Part shown: positions 19,563 through 28,766 of the stretch, piece after piece
How the letters are laid out: every line of letters starts with the position of its first letter
Position numbering within the stretch: position 1 is the first letter of the stretch
Assembly: GCF_017377875.1 (NCBI RefSeq)
Contig: NZ_CP070975.1
Span: forward strand, 2,728,001-2,792,000
DNA: 64,000 nucleotides
Direction of reading: 5' to 3'
DNA from: Alcaligenes sp. SORT26
GTDB taxonomy: Bacteria > Pseudomonadota > Gammaproteobacteria > Burkholderiales > Burkholderiaceae_B
Notes under the pieces: generated by a model
The model's input: the letters and a program-made list of their open reading frames with translations, nothing else
What the model was told of the DNA's origin: nothing
Database searches by the model: none
Position numbers and translations under genes: made by a program

Positions 19563-21278
19563 TTATTTGATCATGGGCAGTGTCAGCCCGAAATTCTTGG
19601 CGGTTTGAATCGCCAGCTCGTAGCCTGCATCAGCATGACGCATCACACCACTGGCGCAATCGTTAATCAAGACCCGCTCCAGACGAGCGTCGGCTTGCTC
19701 GCTACCGTCAGCCACAATCACCATGCCTGCGTGCTGGCTGTAGCCCATGCCCACCCCGCCCCCGTGGTGCAGCGATACCCAACTGGCTCCGCCTGCGGTA
19801 TTTAACAGAGCATTCAACAACGGCCAGTCCGACACGGCATCCGTGCCGTCACGCATGCTTTCAGTCTCGCGGTTGGGGCTGGCCACCGAGCCGGTATCCA
19901 GATGGTCGCGGCCAATCACGATGGGCGCTTTCAGCTCGCCGTTGCGCACCATCTCGTTAAAGGCCAAACCGGCGCGGTGACGCTCGCCCAGACCCAGCCA
20001 GCAAATTCGGGCGGGCAGACCCTGGAAGGCAATACGTTCCTGCGCCATATCCAGCCAGCGATGCACGTGTTCGTTGTCCGGGAACAGCTCTTTGATTTTT
20101 TGATCTGTTTTGTAAATATCTTCCGGGTCGCCCGACAAGGCCACCCAGCGGAACGGACCTTTGCCCTCGCAGAACAAGGGGCGAATATAGGCGGGGACAA
20201 AACCCGGAAAGTCGAAAGCGTTTGCCAAGCCTTCATCCAAGGCCACTTGTCGAATGTTATTGCCGTAGTCCACGACCGGAATATCCATTTTCTGGAAATC
20301 CAGCATGGCTTGTACATGCACCACGCAAGACTTGGCAGCCGCTTGCTGAATACGAGCATGTTGAGCGGGATCTTGCTGCGCTGCTTGCCACTGTTCTACC
20401 GTCCACCCCGAAGGCAAATAGCCATTAAGCAAATCATGGGCGGAGGTCTGGTCTGTGACCAGATCAGGTTTCAAGCCACCGGCCTGCGCGCGTCGCACCA
20501 GTTCAGGCAGCACATCAGCCGCATTACCCAGCAAGCCAATCGACACGGCTTCTTTGGCAGCCGTGTGTTGAGCAATCAGCTCCAGCGCATGGTCCAGGTC
20601 ACGTGCCTGTTTATCCAGATAGCGAGTCTGCAAGCGAAAGTCGATACTGCTTTGCTTGCATTCAATGGTCAGCGATACCGCTCCAGCAAAGGTCGCGGCC
20701 AAGGGCTGCGCACCGCCCATGCCACCCAGCCCCGCCGTCAAAATCCAGCGCCCGGCCAGCGAGCCACCAAAATGCTGGCGGCCTGCTTCGGCAAAGGTTT
20801 CGTACGTGCCCTGCACAATGCCCTGGCTACCGATATAGATCCAGCTACCTGCCGTCATCTGCCCGTACATGAACAGACCGGCCTGATCCAACTCGTGAAA
20901 TTTCTCCCAATTGGCCCATTTGGGCACCAGATTGGAGTTAGCCAACAGCACACGCGGCGCATCACTATGCGTACGGAACACCCCCACCGGCTTGCCAGAC
21001 TGAATCAGCAAAGTCTGGTCATCTTCCAGTTCCCGCAGGCTGGCCAAAATCTGGTCGAAACACTCCCAGTTCCGGGCTGCACGCCCGATACCGCCGTACA
21101 CCACCAGATGCTGGGGATTTTCCGCCACGGCCGGGTCCAGATTGTTCTGAATCATGCGGTAAGCCGCTTCGGCCACCCAGTTCTTGCAACTGAGCGTTGT
21201 GCCCGTCGGGGCATGAACCTGCCGACTGGCATCAAAACGAGGGTCTTGGCTGGCCGCCGAGGGGTGATGATCAGGCAT
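19563..21278 (-). CDS. hutU: Urocanate hydratase
   Basis: NAD-dependent enzyme that hydrates urocanate to 4-imidazolone-5-propionate, second step of the pathway. The open frame reaches to 21434, but ATG 21278 has GGAGGA seven bases upstream and yields 571 residues, close to the usual 555-560. Recognisable segments: [18 protein letters not shown] (NAD-binding), [27 protein letters not shown] with the conserved Cys, and [16 protein letters not shown]. First gene of hutU-hutH, divergent from hutC over about 200 bases that hold HutC-like half-sites. Confidence 0.96.
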   Translation of the reverse strand: MPDHHPSAASQDPRFDASRQVHAPTGTTLSCKNWVAEAAYRMIQNNLDPAVAENPQHLVVYGGIGRAARNWECFDQILASLRELEDDQTLLIQSGKPVGVFRTHSDAPRVLLANSNLVPKWANWEKFHELDQAGLFMYGQMTAGSWIYIGSQGIVQGTYETFAEAGRQHFGGSLAGRWILTAGLGGMGGAQPLAATFAGAVSLTIECKQSSIDFRLQTRYLDKQARDLDHALELIAQHTAAKEAVSIGLLGNAADVLPELVRRAQAGGLKPDLVTDQTSAHDLLNGYLPSGWTVEQWQAAQQDPAQHARIQQAAAKSCVVHVQAMLDFQKMDIPVVDYGNNIRQVALDEGLANAFDFPGFVPAYIRPLFCEGKGPFRWVALSGDPEDIYKTDQKIKELFPDNEHVHRWLDMAQERIAFQGLPARICWLGLGERHRAGLAFNEMVRNGELKAPIVIGRDHLDTGSVASPNRETESMRDGTDAVSDWPLLNALLNTAGGASWVSLHHGGGVGMGYSQHAGMVIVADGSEQADARLERVLINDCASGVMRHADAGYELAIQTAKNFGLTLPMIK

Positions 21279-21401
21279 GGTGCTGTCCTCCATCTGAGGT
21301 GTCTCTGGATACGCGCTGGTTCTATCTGGCAGGCTGTTTCCACACCGTAAAGGCAGGTTCAAGCGCCGACAAAACAACGGTTTTCTTGTAAGCTCATGCC
21401 A

Positions 21402-21439
21402 ATGTATAGTCATTTGCATTAGTTGTCTATACATATACA
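21402..21439. promoter_or_regulatory. HutC-like half-sites between hutU and hutC
   Basis: ATGTATAG (21402-21409) and CTATACAT (21427-21434) form a perfect 8-bp inverted repeat with a 17-base spacer, and a second TATACA follows directly (21434-21439). All contain the TGTATA half-site of the palindrome before hutD. On the minus strand TAGACA and TACATT at 17 bases could be the hutU promoter. The site would allow HutC to control hutUH and itself. Confidence 0.6.
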
Positions 21440-21485
21440 GGAAAGCGCTGCGGACGGTGTCCGTCCCCTATAGGAAAGCACAAGA

Positions 21486-22217
21486 ATGGATGCCCCCCTG
21501 ACGAGTCCTTCGTCCTCCGAATCGGCCCTGCCCGCCTATCTGCAAATCAAGAATTTTGTGCTGGAAAAAATCCAGTCCGGGCAATGGCGTGAAGGCGACC
21601 TGATTCCCACTGAGCTGGCTTTATGCGAGCAGTTTGGCGTCTCGCGCATGACGGTCAACCGCGCCCTGCGCGAGCTGACTAATGATGATCTGCTTGTCCG
21701 CATCAAAGGCTCGGGCACCTACGTGGCACAGCCCAAATTCCAGTCCACGCTGATCGAGATACGCAGCATCGCGCAGGATATACGGGAGCGTGGCCATCAA
21801 CATAGCTGTCAGGTGCTGAGCATGGAGCGTCTGCACGCCAGTCCCGCCCAGGCGCGGCTATATGGCATTGCACCCGGCGCGGCCTTGTTCCATTCCATTA
21901 TTGTTCATGCTGAAAACGGCTTGCCCATTCAGTACGAAGATCGTCTTGTGGATGCGCAAATGGCTCCGGACTATCTGGAGCAGGACTGGAACCAGATCAC
22001 GCCTAATGAATATCTGGTGCGGGTTGCGCCCCTGCCTACCGGTTTTTACAGCATCGAGGTTCTCGTCCCGCCCGCCGGAATCGCGCAGGCATTGCAGATG
22101 AAAGAGCAGCAGCCCTGTTTGGTGATGGACCGCCGCACTTTTTCCAGCGATCAGTTCACCACCCATGCCCGCTTATGGCATCCGGGGGATCGTTATAAAT
22201 TCACGGGACGGATGTAA
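21486..22217 (+). CDS. hutC: Histidine utilisation repressor HutC
   Basis: GntR-family repressor of the HutC subfamily, 243 residues. The N-terminal winged helix-turn-helix covers about residues 17-80 (YLQIKNFVLEKIQSGQW, LIPTELALCEQFGVSRMTVN, RALRELTNDDLLVRIKGSGT); the C-terminal UTRA domain (about 95-235) binds the inducer, urocanate in known HutC proteins. AGGA stands upstream of ATG 21486. It is transcribed away from hutU across operator-like repeats and is followed at once by the kinase-like gene. Confidence 0.94.
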   Translation: MDAPLTSPSSSESALPAYLQIKNFVLEKIQSGQWREGDLIPTELALCEQFGVSRMTVNRALRELTNDDLLVRIKGSGTYVAQPKFQSTLIEIRSIAQDIRERGHQHSCQVLSMERLHASPAQARLYGIAPGAALFHSIIVHAENGLPIQYEDRLVDAQMAPDYLEQDWNQITPNEYLVRVAPLPTGFYSIEVLVPPAGIAQALQMKEQQPCLVMDRRTFSSDQFTTHARLWHPGDRYKFTGRM

Positions 22218-22230
22218 GAATCACTCGCCC

Positions 22231-23064
22231 ATGCATCCAAACCCAGACTCCTATTTGCAAGACTGGAACCTCTTGCCTGACGGCCCCTCCATTGAAACCG
22301 GCAATGCAGTCTTGCTTCCGGTGCAATGGCGTGGTCAGGCGGCCATGTTGAAGGTCTCTACCTCACCCGAAGAAATCCAGGGCTACGATCTGCTGGAATG
22401 GTGGCAAGGCCGGGGTGCCGCCAAGGTACTGGCCCGCACACACCATGCCTTATTGATGGAACGCGCTACCGGGACGCGCAGTCTGGCGGCCTTATGCCAT
22501 GCGGGTCAGGATGAGCAAGCCAGCCACATTATTTCCAATGTCGTCGCCCAATTGCATCAAGCGTCGTCCACACAAGAGAACACGCACACACATCGTCCCC
22601 CTCCCCACACGCTGACCCCGCTGCAAGACTGGTTTCAACCGCTCAATCAGGTCGATATTCGCCTGCACCCTATCTTGCCTGGCGCCCGCCAGACAATGCG
22701 GGAACTGCTGGCTGAGCCCCGCGATAGAGTTTGCCTGCACGGCGATATTCATCATCACAATATTCTGGATTTTGGGCCTCGCGGCTGGCTGGCAATCGAC
22801 CCTAAAGGCTTGATCGGGGAACGTACTTTTGACTACGCCAATCTGTTCTGCAACCCGGATGCGCAAACAGCTATCCATGCAGATCGATTTCTGGTGCGGG
22901 TGAACACCGTTGCGCAGCACGCCCAGCTAGACAGACGCAGGCTACTGCAATGGGTTCTGGCCTGGTGCGGCCTATCGGCCACCTGGCATTTTGAGGATGA
23001 GTCAGACCCCACTATTGCGCTACAGGTCGCCACCCTGGCGGCCCACGCCTTAACGGCGGCCTGA
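22231..23064 (+). CDS. Aminoglycoside/hydroxyurea phosphotransferase-like kinase
   Basis: 277-residue kinase of the streptomycin 6-phosphotransferase/hydroxyurea kinase family (APH(6)-type). The catalytic loop is CLHGDIHHHNIL (His170, Asp172, Asn177) and IDPKG supplies the metal-binding Asp190; the N-lobe Lys is near residue 41. ATG 22231 is 13 bases after the hutC stop and has no strong ribosome site, so translation may depend on hutC. The true substrate is unknown; drug resistance is only one possibility. The family link is clear, the pairing with hutC is unexplained. Confidence 0.75.
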   Translation: MHPNPDSYLQDWNLLPDGPSIETGNAVLLPVQWRGQAAMLKVSTSPEEIQGYDLLEWWQGRGAAKVLARTHHALLMERATGTRSLAALCHAGQDEQASHIISNVVAQLHQASSTQENTHTHRPPPHTLTPLQDWFQPLNQVDIRLHPILPGARQTMRELLAEPRDRVCLHGDIHHHNILDFGPRGWLAIDPKGLIGERTFDYANLFCNPDAQTAIHADRFLVRVNTVAQHAQLDRRRLLQWVLAWCGLSATWHFEDESDPTIALQVATLAAHALTAA

Positions 23065-23081
23065 AGCCGACCGGATCCTTC

Positions 23082-23936
23082 TTAATCCGGCCCATCCCCT
23101 GCCTGCTCGCTCTTGCGATAGCGAGTCAGCGACAGTCCGGTATGACGCTTGAAGTAGCGGCACAGATAAGACGGATCTTCAAAATTAAGCTGATCGGCAA
23201 TCTGCCCGATTGCCAACTGGCTGTAGGAAAGCAGCGCTTTGATCTCCAGGATCACCTGTCTGTCGATCAAGGCTTTAGGGCTGTCGTTAAACAACTCTTT
23301 GCTCAGTTGCGACAGATAAAAAGGCGTGATGTTGAGCGCATCTGCATAGAACTTCACATCGCGATGTTCCCGGCACTGTTGACCAATCAATTCCCAGAAC
23401 CGCCAACTGATCATCTCTTTGCGGCTGAACTGCTGGCTACCCTGATATTCCGTCGGAATCTGCTCGGCAATCCTCAAAAAGAAGTTCTGCAACTGATTGC
23501 GCAGCATGATGGGCTGATACAGCGTGCGAACACGCACAATCTCGCGCATCTGCACAAGCCAAGCAGCCAGCAAGGCCTTGTCTTTCTGCGGTGGTGTACA
23601 CAAGGGATGGTCATGCAAGAACACAAACAAGGGATTGGGCAACTGATAAGCCACTTCAGCCGCAAACTCCTTGGGCATCAACAAGAACAACACCTTGAAA
23701 CCACGGGATCGCCGTTTCAGCAGCGCAATCGTATCTTCCGCCAGCACCAGCACATCGTCACGCTGCACCATCTGGTCCTTGAAATTCAGACTGATCAGCG
23801 CACGGCCCGAGACGCAAATCATCAAGGTCATATAGGCATGCCCAAAAGAAAGGGGCATCCCCACGCCTTCGGCCAGCGTTGTCTCGCCGCTTAGCAGCCC
23901 CTCTGTAGCGCTGAATAATTGTGGAATGTGATGCAT
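23082..23936 (-). CDS. AraC family transcriptional regulator
   Basis: Two-domain regulator, 284 residues from ATG 23936, which follows GGAGG by 11 bases; the frame continues to an ATG at 24002 that would add 22 residues. The N-terminal half is cupin-like and has no clear ligand signature. The C-terminal AraC/XylS domain (about 185-275) has both helix-turn-helix units: YADALNITPFYLSQLSKELF and IGQIADQLNFEDPSYLCRYF, then KRHTGLSLTRYR. It is divergent from the acetyltransferase gene at 24070, a possible target. Confidence 0.85.
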   Translation of the reverse strand: MHHIPQLFSATEGLLSGETTLAEGVGMPLSFGHAYMTLMICVSGRALISLNFKDQMVQRDDVLVLAEDTIALLKRRSRGFKVLFLLMPKEFAAEVAYQLPNPLFVFLHDHPLCTPPQKDKALLAAWLVQMREIVRVRTLYQPIMLRNQLQNFFLRIAEQIPTEYQGSQQFSRKEMISWRFWELIGQQCREHRDVKFYADALNITPFYLSQLSKELFNDSPKALIDRQVILEIKALLSYSQLAIGQIADQLNFEDPSYLCRYFKRHTGLSLTRYRKSEQAGDGPD

Positions 23937-24069
23937 GCTCTGTATGGCCTCCGCCACCCCGCAGAAATAAACCGGACTTTCCAAAAGTACCGAAACTGCC
24001 AAGGTACTGCTCTGTTCCCTGATCCTGCCAGGTTCTATTCTGTTTCCTACTTAATTGTGAGTACAGAAA

Positions 24070-24624
24070 ATGAAACTTCAAACAGAAAGACTGATTTTAC
24101 GCCCTTGGCAGGACAGCGACGCCGAGGATTTATATGAATACGCCAAGGACGAGCGTGTGGGCCCGATTGCTGGTTGGCCCAGCCATACCAGTGTTGAGGA
24201 AAGTGCCGAGATTATCCGCACAGTTTTCAATATGCCCGAAGTCTACGCCGTGGTGCATAAGGACAATGGCCGGGCAGTAGGCTGCATTGGCATCCTGATC
24301 GGCAAAAACAGCAACTTCGAGATCAGCGAGGAAGAAGGCGAAATTGCCTATTGGATTGGCGTCCCATACTGGGGCCAGGGCCTGATTCCCGAAGCTGTAC
24401 GCGAGGTGATGCGACACGCTTTTGAAACCATCAAGCTGAAAGCGCTGTGGTGCGGTTACTTTGCCAACAATGCTCAATCCCAGATTGCGCAGACCAAGTG
24501 TGGCTTCCGCCATCATCACACCGAGGAAAACAAGTACAACCAGTTCCTGCAAGACTATCGGACTGAACATATCAGCCGCATTACTGCCCAGGAATGGCTG
24601 GCCTTGCCCAAACAACAGGCCTGA
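24070..24624 (+). CDS. GNAT family N-acetyltransferase (RimJ/RimL-like)
   Basis: 184-residue acetyl-CoA-dependent acetyltransferase. The start MKLQTERLILRPW is typical of the RimJ/RimL group; IAYWIGVPYWGQGLIPEAV holds the acetyl-CoA loop (x-GQG-x2-x-EA), and GFRHHHTEENKY is the C-terminal beta element. The substrate could be a protein N-terminus, an antibiotic or another amine. Divergent from the AraC regulator with a 133-base gap. Confidence 0.85.
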   Translation: MKLQTERLILRPWQDSDAEDLYEYAKDERVGPIAGWPSHTSVEESAEIIRTVFNMPEVYAVVHKDNGRAVGCIGILIGKNSNFEISEEEGEIAYWIGVPYWGQGLIPEAVREVMRHAFETIKLKALWCGYFANNAQSQIAQTKCGFRHHHTEENKYNQFLQDYRTEHISRITAQEWLALPKQQA

Positions 24625-24670
24625 ACGCGGGCTTTGAACCCACACCCACGCCGCCGCTCTGGGTGTAGAA

Positions 24671-24711
24671 CAGCCCCAAAAGCTGGATTTCTGTCCAGAC
24701 TTTTGGGGCTG
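24671..24711. terminator. Long hairpin between convergent genes
   Basis: CAGCCCCAAAAG-CTGGA pairs with TCCAG-(A bulge)-CTTTTGGGGCTG around a six-base loop, 17 bp in all. It lies between the rightward GNAT gene and the leftward MFS gene and has A- and T-runs inside the arms rather than after them, so it probably blocks transcription from both sides. Confidence 0.55.
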
Positions 24712-24750
24712 TTCACGTTCGAGATCAAGGCCTCTTCAGACCTGGCTGAT

Positions 24751-26262
24751 TCAAGCGGTCTGCAAGGCGCGCTTGGGCTGTCTTAACAAAAGGAAAAGCA
24801 GGCCTGCAATCAAGGCGGCCAGCACGGCCAATGCGTGTAGAACCGTCAAGAATGAAGCAGCATAGCTCTTGGCCAATTGCGCCTCCAGCCCCGGCAATTG
24901 TTGGGCAGCCAATTGCAATTCACCCAAAGCAGCCCGGCCTGCGGCTTCCAATACCGCCTCTTGCGTGAACAGGCTCGCATCCACGCTTATGCGATGCTGG
25001 ATCAAGGTTGCCAACAACACACTGACCACGGCAATCGCCACGCCATCTGCAGAAATCCGCACCGTATTAAAAATACCCGTCGCCATGCCGACTCGATCCG
25101 GGCTGACGACGCTGACCGCCATCCCATCCATCAAACCCCAAGGCAAACCAATCCCGATACCGATCAGCAGCAAGGGCCAATGCAAGGCCTGACCGCCCCC
25201 TGCCTCAAAGCCCTGCGCCAGAGACCACAGACCAGCCGCCACCAGGAGCAAGCCCACGCTGGATAAGGTGCCTGCCGTCAACCAGCGCGTCAGCAAGGCG
25301 GCCAGAAACGGCACCACCAACAAGGGTGCGGCCAGCCACACCATCATCTGCCCGGCCTGCAAGGCCCCATAGCCATCAATACCAATAAAGCGACCCGGCA
25401 AGATCACAATCAGCACGATGAACAAGAAGGCCGGAGCAGCGGCCAAGGCCTGTACACCGACAAAGCCTGGATCGCGGAAAAAACTTAAATCAATCATGGG
25501 CTGGGCCACACGACGCTCTATGCCGATAAAGCTCGCAAACGCCAAGACCGCCGCCACTAATGCCGCCAGCACCCAAGTATCAGACCAGCCCCGCTCCGGG
25601 ATCAGCAACATGCCATAGGTAAACAGGCCCAGAGCCAGCGTGAAGCTGATGGCCCCCGGCCAATCCAAGGCGCCTTGCGAACCGCCCTGACTTGGCGAGG
25701 TGCTGATAAAAACCAGCAACAAACCCACAGCTCCCAAGGCCCCGGTGGCATAGAACACACCTTGCCATTCAAGCGCCTCCACAATCCAGCCGAAGAACCA
25801 GGGGCCGAAAGACAGGCCCAGGCCAAACGACGTGCCTAACAAGCTGAAGGCACGCGCACGGGCACGCCCTTCAAACAAGGGGGCCAGGGAAGACATGGCA
25901 GCCGCAAAGGCCGCGGCACCGCCCAGACCTTGCAGCAAACGCAGGATATCAATCCAGAATACGGACGGCATCAAAGGAATGGCCAGGGTGAAGACGCAAA
26001 ACCACGCCAGGCCCAAGAGCCAGATGCGGCGCTGCCCGTAAATGTCAGTCAGGCTGCCCGACACCATCATGGCTCCGCCATAACTCAGAATGTAGGCGTT
26101 CATGATCCAGCTCAGTTGCGCGGCGCTACCCCCTAATTGCGCGCTGATGGACGACAGCACCACCGCCGGTCCTGTAAAGCACAGGGGGATCAATAAAGCC
26201 GTTAAACAGGCAGACAATAGCTGCAGCCGACGCAGGGTCGGCAAGGAAAAATGGGAAAACAT
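24751..26262 (-). CDS. MFS transporter, DHA2 (EmrB/QacA) family
   Basis: Drug:proton antiporter type permease of 503 residues with about 14 hydrophobic helices. Motif A is GSLTDIYGQRRIW after helix 2 (about residues 68-80), and helix 5 carries the antiporter-type GPWFFG segment. Such exporters move hydrophobic cations or other toxic compounds out of the cell. It is divergent from a LysR gene across 166 AT-rich bases, so that regulator probably controls it. ATG 26262. Confidence 0.88.
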   Translation of the reverse strand: MFSHFSLPTLRRLQLLSACLTALLIPLCFTGPAVVLSSISAQLGGSAAQLSWIMNAYILSYGGAMMVSGSLTDIYGQRRIWLLGLAWFCVFTLAIPLMPSVFWIDILRLLQGLGGAAAFAAAMSSLAPLFEGRARARAFSLLGTSFGLGLSFGPWFFGWIVEALEWQGVFYATGALGAVGLLLVFISTSPSQGGSQGALDWPGAISFTLALGLFTYGMLLIPERGWSDTWVLAALVAAVLAFASFIGIERRVAQPMIDLSFFRDPGFVGVQALAAAPAFLFIVLIVILPGRFIGIDGYGALQAGQMMVWLAAPLLVVPFLAALLTRWLTAGTLSSVGLLLVAAGLWSLAQGFEAGGGQALHWPLLLIGIGIGLPWGLMDGMAVSVVSPDRVGMATGIFNTVRISADGVAIAVVSVLLATLIQHRISVDASLFTQEAVLEAAGRAALGELQLAAQQLPGLEAQLAKSYAASFLTVLHALAVLAALIAGLLFLLLRQPKRALQTA

Positions 26263-26428
26263 GGTTCTCGTTGGCTACTAAAGCACTGATGCCCGACAGA
26301 GGTGAGCACAGAATGAAATACCCGCCTGATGAGCGGTCGATTTCAAGAGCTTAATCGCCACCGCCACAAAGAAAAATACACTACAGTTATTAATACTTAG
26401 GAAATAAATTCTTAAATAGGTCGGCACC

Positions 26429-27313
26429 ATGATGGAAAATCTAAGCAATATCGGCTTGTTTGTACGAGTCGCCGAACGCCTGAGCTTCTCGGCCGTGGCC
26501 CGCGAATCCGGCCTTTCCCCCTCCACCGTCGGCAAAGCCATCGCCCGCCTGGAAGAGCGTCTGAAAGTGCGCCTGTTTCACCGCAGCACCCGCACTCTGG
26601 CCCTGACCGCCGATGGCAAAGTCTTTCTGGAGCGCTGCCGCCGCATTCTGAGTGAAATCGAAGCGGCGGAACTGGAGATGTCCCAGGCCAGCCAGATGCC
26701 ACGCGGCACCTTGCGTATCAGCCTGCCGCGCTACAGCGGCCTGTTTCAGCAGGCCATTACCCTTTTCATGCAGCGTTACCCTGCCGTGGAACTGGATCTG
26801 GACTTTTCAGACCGTCTGGTCGATGTGATTGGCGAAGGCTTTGACGCAGCCATTCGTGCCAGCGCCTTGCGTGACTCCGGCCTGATGCGCCGTCGCCTGG
26901 GGACGTTTAGCCGTGTCCTGGCTGCCTCGCCCGACTACTTGCAAGCCCATGGCCGCCCCCTGCAGGCCAAGGATCTACAACACCACGCCTGCCTGCACTA
27001 CCGTTTTCCGAACACAGGGCGGCTGGAGCAATGGCCGCTGGCTGACACGCAGGACATGCCGGATCTACCGCGAACCCTGGTCTGCAACAGTGTGGAAATG
27101 CGAGTGCATTTAGCCTTGCAAGGTCAGGGCATTGCGTGCCTGCCCGATTTCACGGTGGGGGAGCATTTAAGCAGCGGACAGCTACAAACCATTCTGGATG
27201 ACGACACCCACAATACCGTGCCACTGTGGATTGTCTGGCCTGCCAGCCGCAACCTGTCACCCAAGCTGCGCGCCTTTATTGACTGCATGCACAGCACGGT
27301 GCTGAAGGCTTAA
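26429..27313 (+). CDS. LysR family transcriptional regulator
   Basis: 294 residues: winged helix-turn-helix at about 1-62 (FVRVAERLSFSAVARESGLS, PSTVGKAIARLEERLKVRLF) and a periplasmic-binding-like co-inducer domain (about 90-290) of the CrgA/DhcR-like type (PRYSGLFQQAITLFMQRYPAV). Two Met codons (26429, 26432) are possible starts. It faces away from the DHA2 exporter gene, its likely target. Confidence 0.88.
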   Translation: MMENLSNIGLFVRVAERLSFSAVARESGLSPSTVGKAIARLEERLKVRLFHRSTRTLALTADGKVFLERCRRILSEIEAAELEMSQASQMPRGTLRISLPRYSGLFQQAITLFMQRYPAVELDLDFSDRLVDVIGEGFDAAIRASALRDSGLMRRRLGTFSRVLAASPDYLQAHGRPLQAKDLQHHACLHYRFPNTGRLEQWPLADTQDMPDLPRTLVCNSVEMRVHLALQGQGIACLPDFTVGEHLSSGQLQTILDDDTHNTVPLWIVWPASRNLSPKLRAFIDCMHSTVLKA

Positions 27314-27356
27314 GCAGGCAAACGCCCAGCCGCGTTCAGCAAACCGGCCGACAGCC

Positions 27357-28211
27357 TTAACCCCCTGTCAGTTCAGCAGCAGCCGTTTGAGGCTGGCTGA
27401 CGCACTGGAACAGATCCGCCGCTTCTTCAGGGCTTAATTGCAGGCCCAATCGCGTCTGCAAACACGCTGCCCACGCCGTGGCATCCGTGTATTGATGTCG
27501 CTCAGAAAGCCCCGCATTGTCCCGCTGCGTATACGTGTCATTGACCATCAGCTCGCGCACGCCCGGCTGGGTACGACTGATCAACAAGCTATTGAGAAAG
27601 ACCGACTGCGGATAGGTCGAGGTATACCAATTCCCGATTTCAAAATCGATCTGTGATGCCGGAGCCAAGGTGTAGTGATACACCGTCTGCCACCCGCTAC
27701 GGGTTTCAAACTGCAGGCTCAGTTCTTCGCCCGTCTGCGTAATCCGATACACGCCATGCGGCGTTGTTTGCGGTGTATCCAGCACAAACTCCAAGGGCGC
27801 GGTCTGGGTCGTGGAGCCAAAGGCCACATCCACAAACCAGCTTCGCCCACCCAGATCCACCCGCAACAGCATATGGGTCAAGCCGGTTTCTACCTCGGCA
27901 GGCACTTGCCAGCGTACGCGGGCAATCAGCGGGGTGACGGTAAAGCCCATGTGCTGCAACACCGCCAGAAACAAGGTGTTGTGCTCAAAGCAATAGCCGC
28001 CACGTTGACGCCGGATCAGCTTGTCGACAATGGCCTCCAGATCCAGCGGCACGCTATCACCCATATAAGGGGCAATATTTTCAAAGGGGATGGCTTGTGG
28101 ATGCAGCAGGTGCAGTTGCTGCAAGACCTCCAAGGTCGGCTCCACCGGCCCCTGATAGCCGATACGGGCAAAGTAAGGATCAAGAAAAGCGGCTTTTGAA
28201 AGGACAGTCAT
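27357..28211 (-). CDS. Arylamine N-acetyltransferase
   Basis: Cytosolic enzyme that transfers acetyl from acetyl-CoA to arylamines, arylhydroxylamines and hydrazines. 284 residues, standard for bacterial NAT. The Cys-His-Asp triad is Cys74 (RGGYCFEHN), His113 (LTHMLLRV) and Asp128 (WFVDVAFG). FENIAPYMG near residues 43-51 is the NAT N-terminal signature. It converges on the LysR gene and stands alone; it fits a region rich in small-molecule modification genes. Confidence 0.95.
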   Translation of the reverse strand: MTVLSKAAFLDPYFARIGYQGPVEPTLEVLQQLHLLHPQAIPFENIAPYMGDSVPLDLEAIVDKLIRRQRGGYCFEHNTLFLAVLQHMGFTVTPLIARVRWQVPAEVETGLTHMLLRVDLGGRSWFVDVAFGSTTQTAPLEFVLDTPQTTPHGVYRITQTGEELSLQFETRSGWQTVYHYTLAPASQIDFEIGNWYTSTYPQSVFLNSLLISRTQPGVRELMVNDTYTQRDNAGLSERHQYTDATAWAACLQTRLGLQLSPEEAADLFQCVSQPQTAAAELTGG

Positions 28212-28312
28212 CTGACACCCCCAACATCACGATTAAGAAACAGAAGGCGGCTCATTCAGCCTGTTGGTACCGGCTAAACGGCCGCCCCCACCTGTCTTGT
28301 AACAGGAGAGCC

Positions 28313-28360
28313 GGATCTGCTACCCCACTGACACCCCATTGCCAGCAGCGCAGCAGATCC
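28313..28360. repeat. 9-bp inverted repeat between NAT and thioredoxin genes
   Basis: GGATCTGCT (28313-28321) and AGCAGATCC (28352-28360) are exact reverse complements separated by 30 bases, ending eight bases before the thioredoxin stop codon. It could be the thioredoxin terminator, though no U-run follows. A short hairpin CCTGT-N6-ACAGG lies at about 28291-28306. Confidence 0.4.
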
Positions 28361-28368
28361 TTAGTGGC

Positions 28369-28689
28369 TCAAACGGTGTGCTGACTGACAAAGTTCGCCA
28401 AATTCTGTTTGGGAACTGCGCCAACCAAGCGATCAATCACCATGCCGTCCTTGAACAGCAAAACCGTAGGGATACTCTGGACGCCATAGCGCGTCGCCAA
28501 ATCAGGCGACTTGTCCAGATCCACCTCACCAAACTGGGCCTGATCCTGCATGTCTTCGGACAGAGCAGTAAAGATCGGGGCCATCACGCGGCAAGGGCCA
28601 CACCATTGCGCCCAGAAGCGCACGGCATACACATGGGATGCCTGGCCCAGCTCGGCATCAAAATTGTCGTTATTAAGTGTCTTGAGCAT
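28369..28689 (-). CDS. Thioredoxin
   Basis: 106-residue single-domain thioredoxin with the redox pair in RFWAQWCGPCRVMAP (Cys at about 30 and 33) and the cis-Pro of IPTVLLFKDG. ATG 28689 follows GGAG by about 10 bases; the frame extends upstream without support. No signal peptide, so it is cytosolic. It reduces protein disulfides with thioredoxin reductase. It is downstream of a GNAT gene (77-base gap) on the same strand. It may be a second thioredoxin rather than the main TrxA. Confidence 0.92.
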   Translation of the reverse strand: MLKTLNNDNFDAELGQASHVYAVRFWAQWCGPCRVMAPIFTALSEDMQDQAQFGEVDLDKSPDLATRYGVQSIPTVLLFKDGMVIDRLVGAVPKQNLANFVSQHTV

Positions 28690-28766
28690 GAATGAAGACT
28701 CCAAAAAGTAAGAACGGTATCGGCTGCGATAGGCAGTGGCGGTGTCGTGCCAGCCCAGCGCGATCA

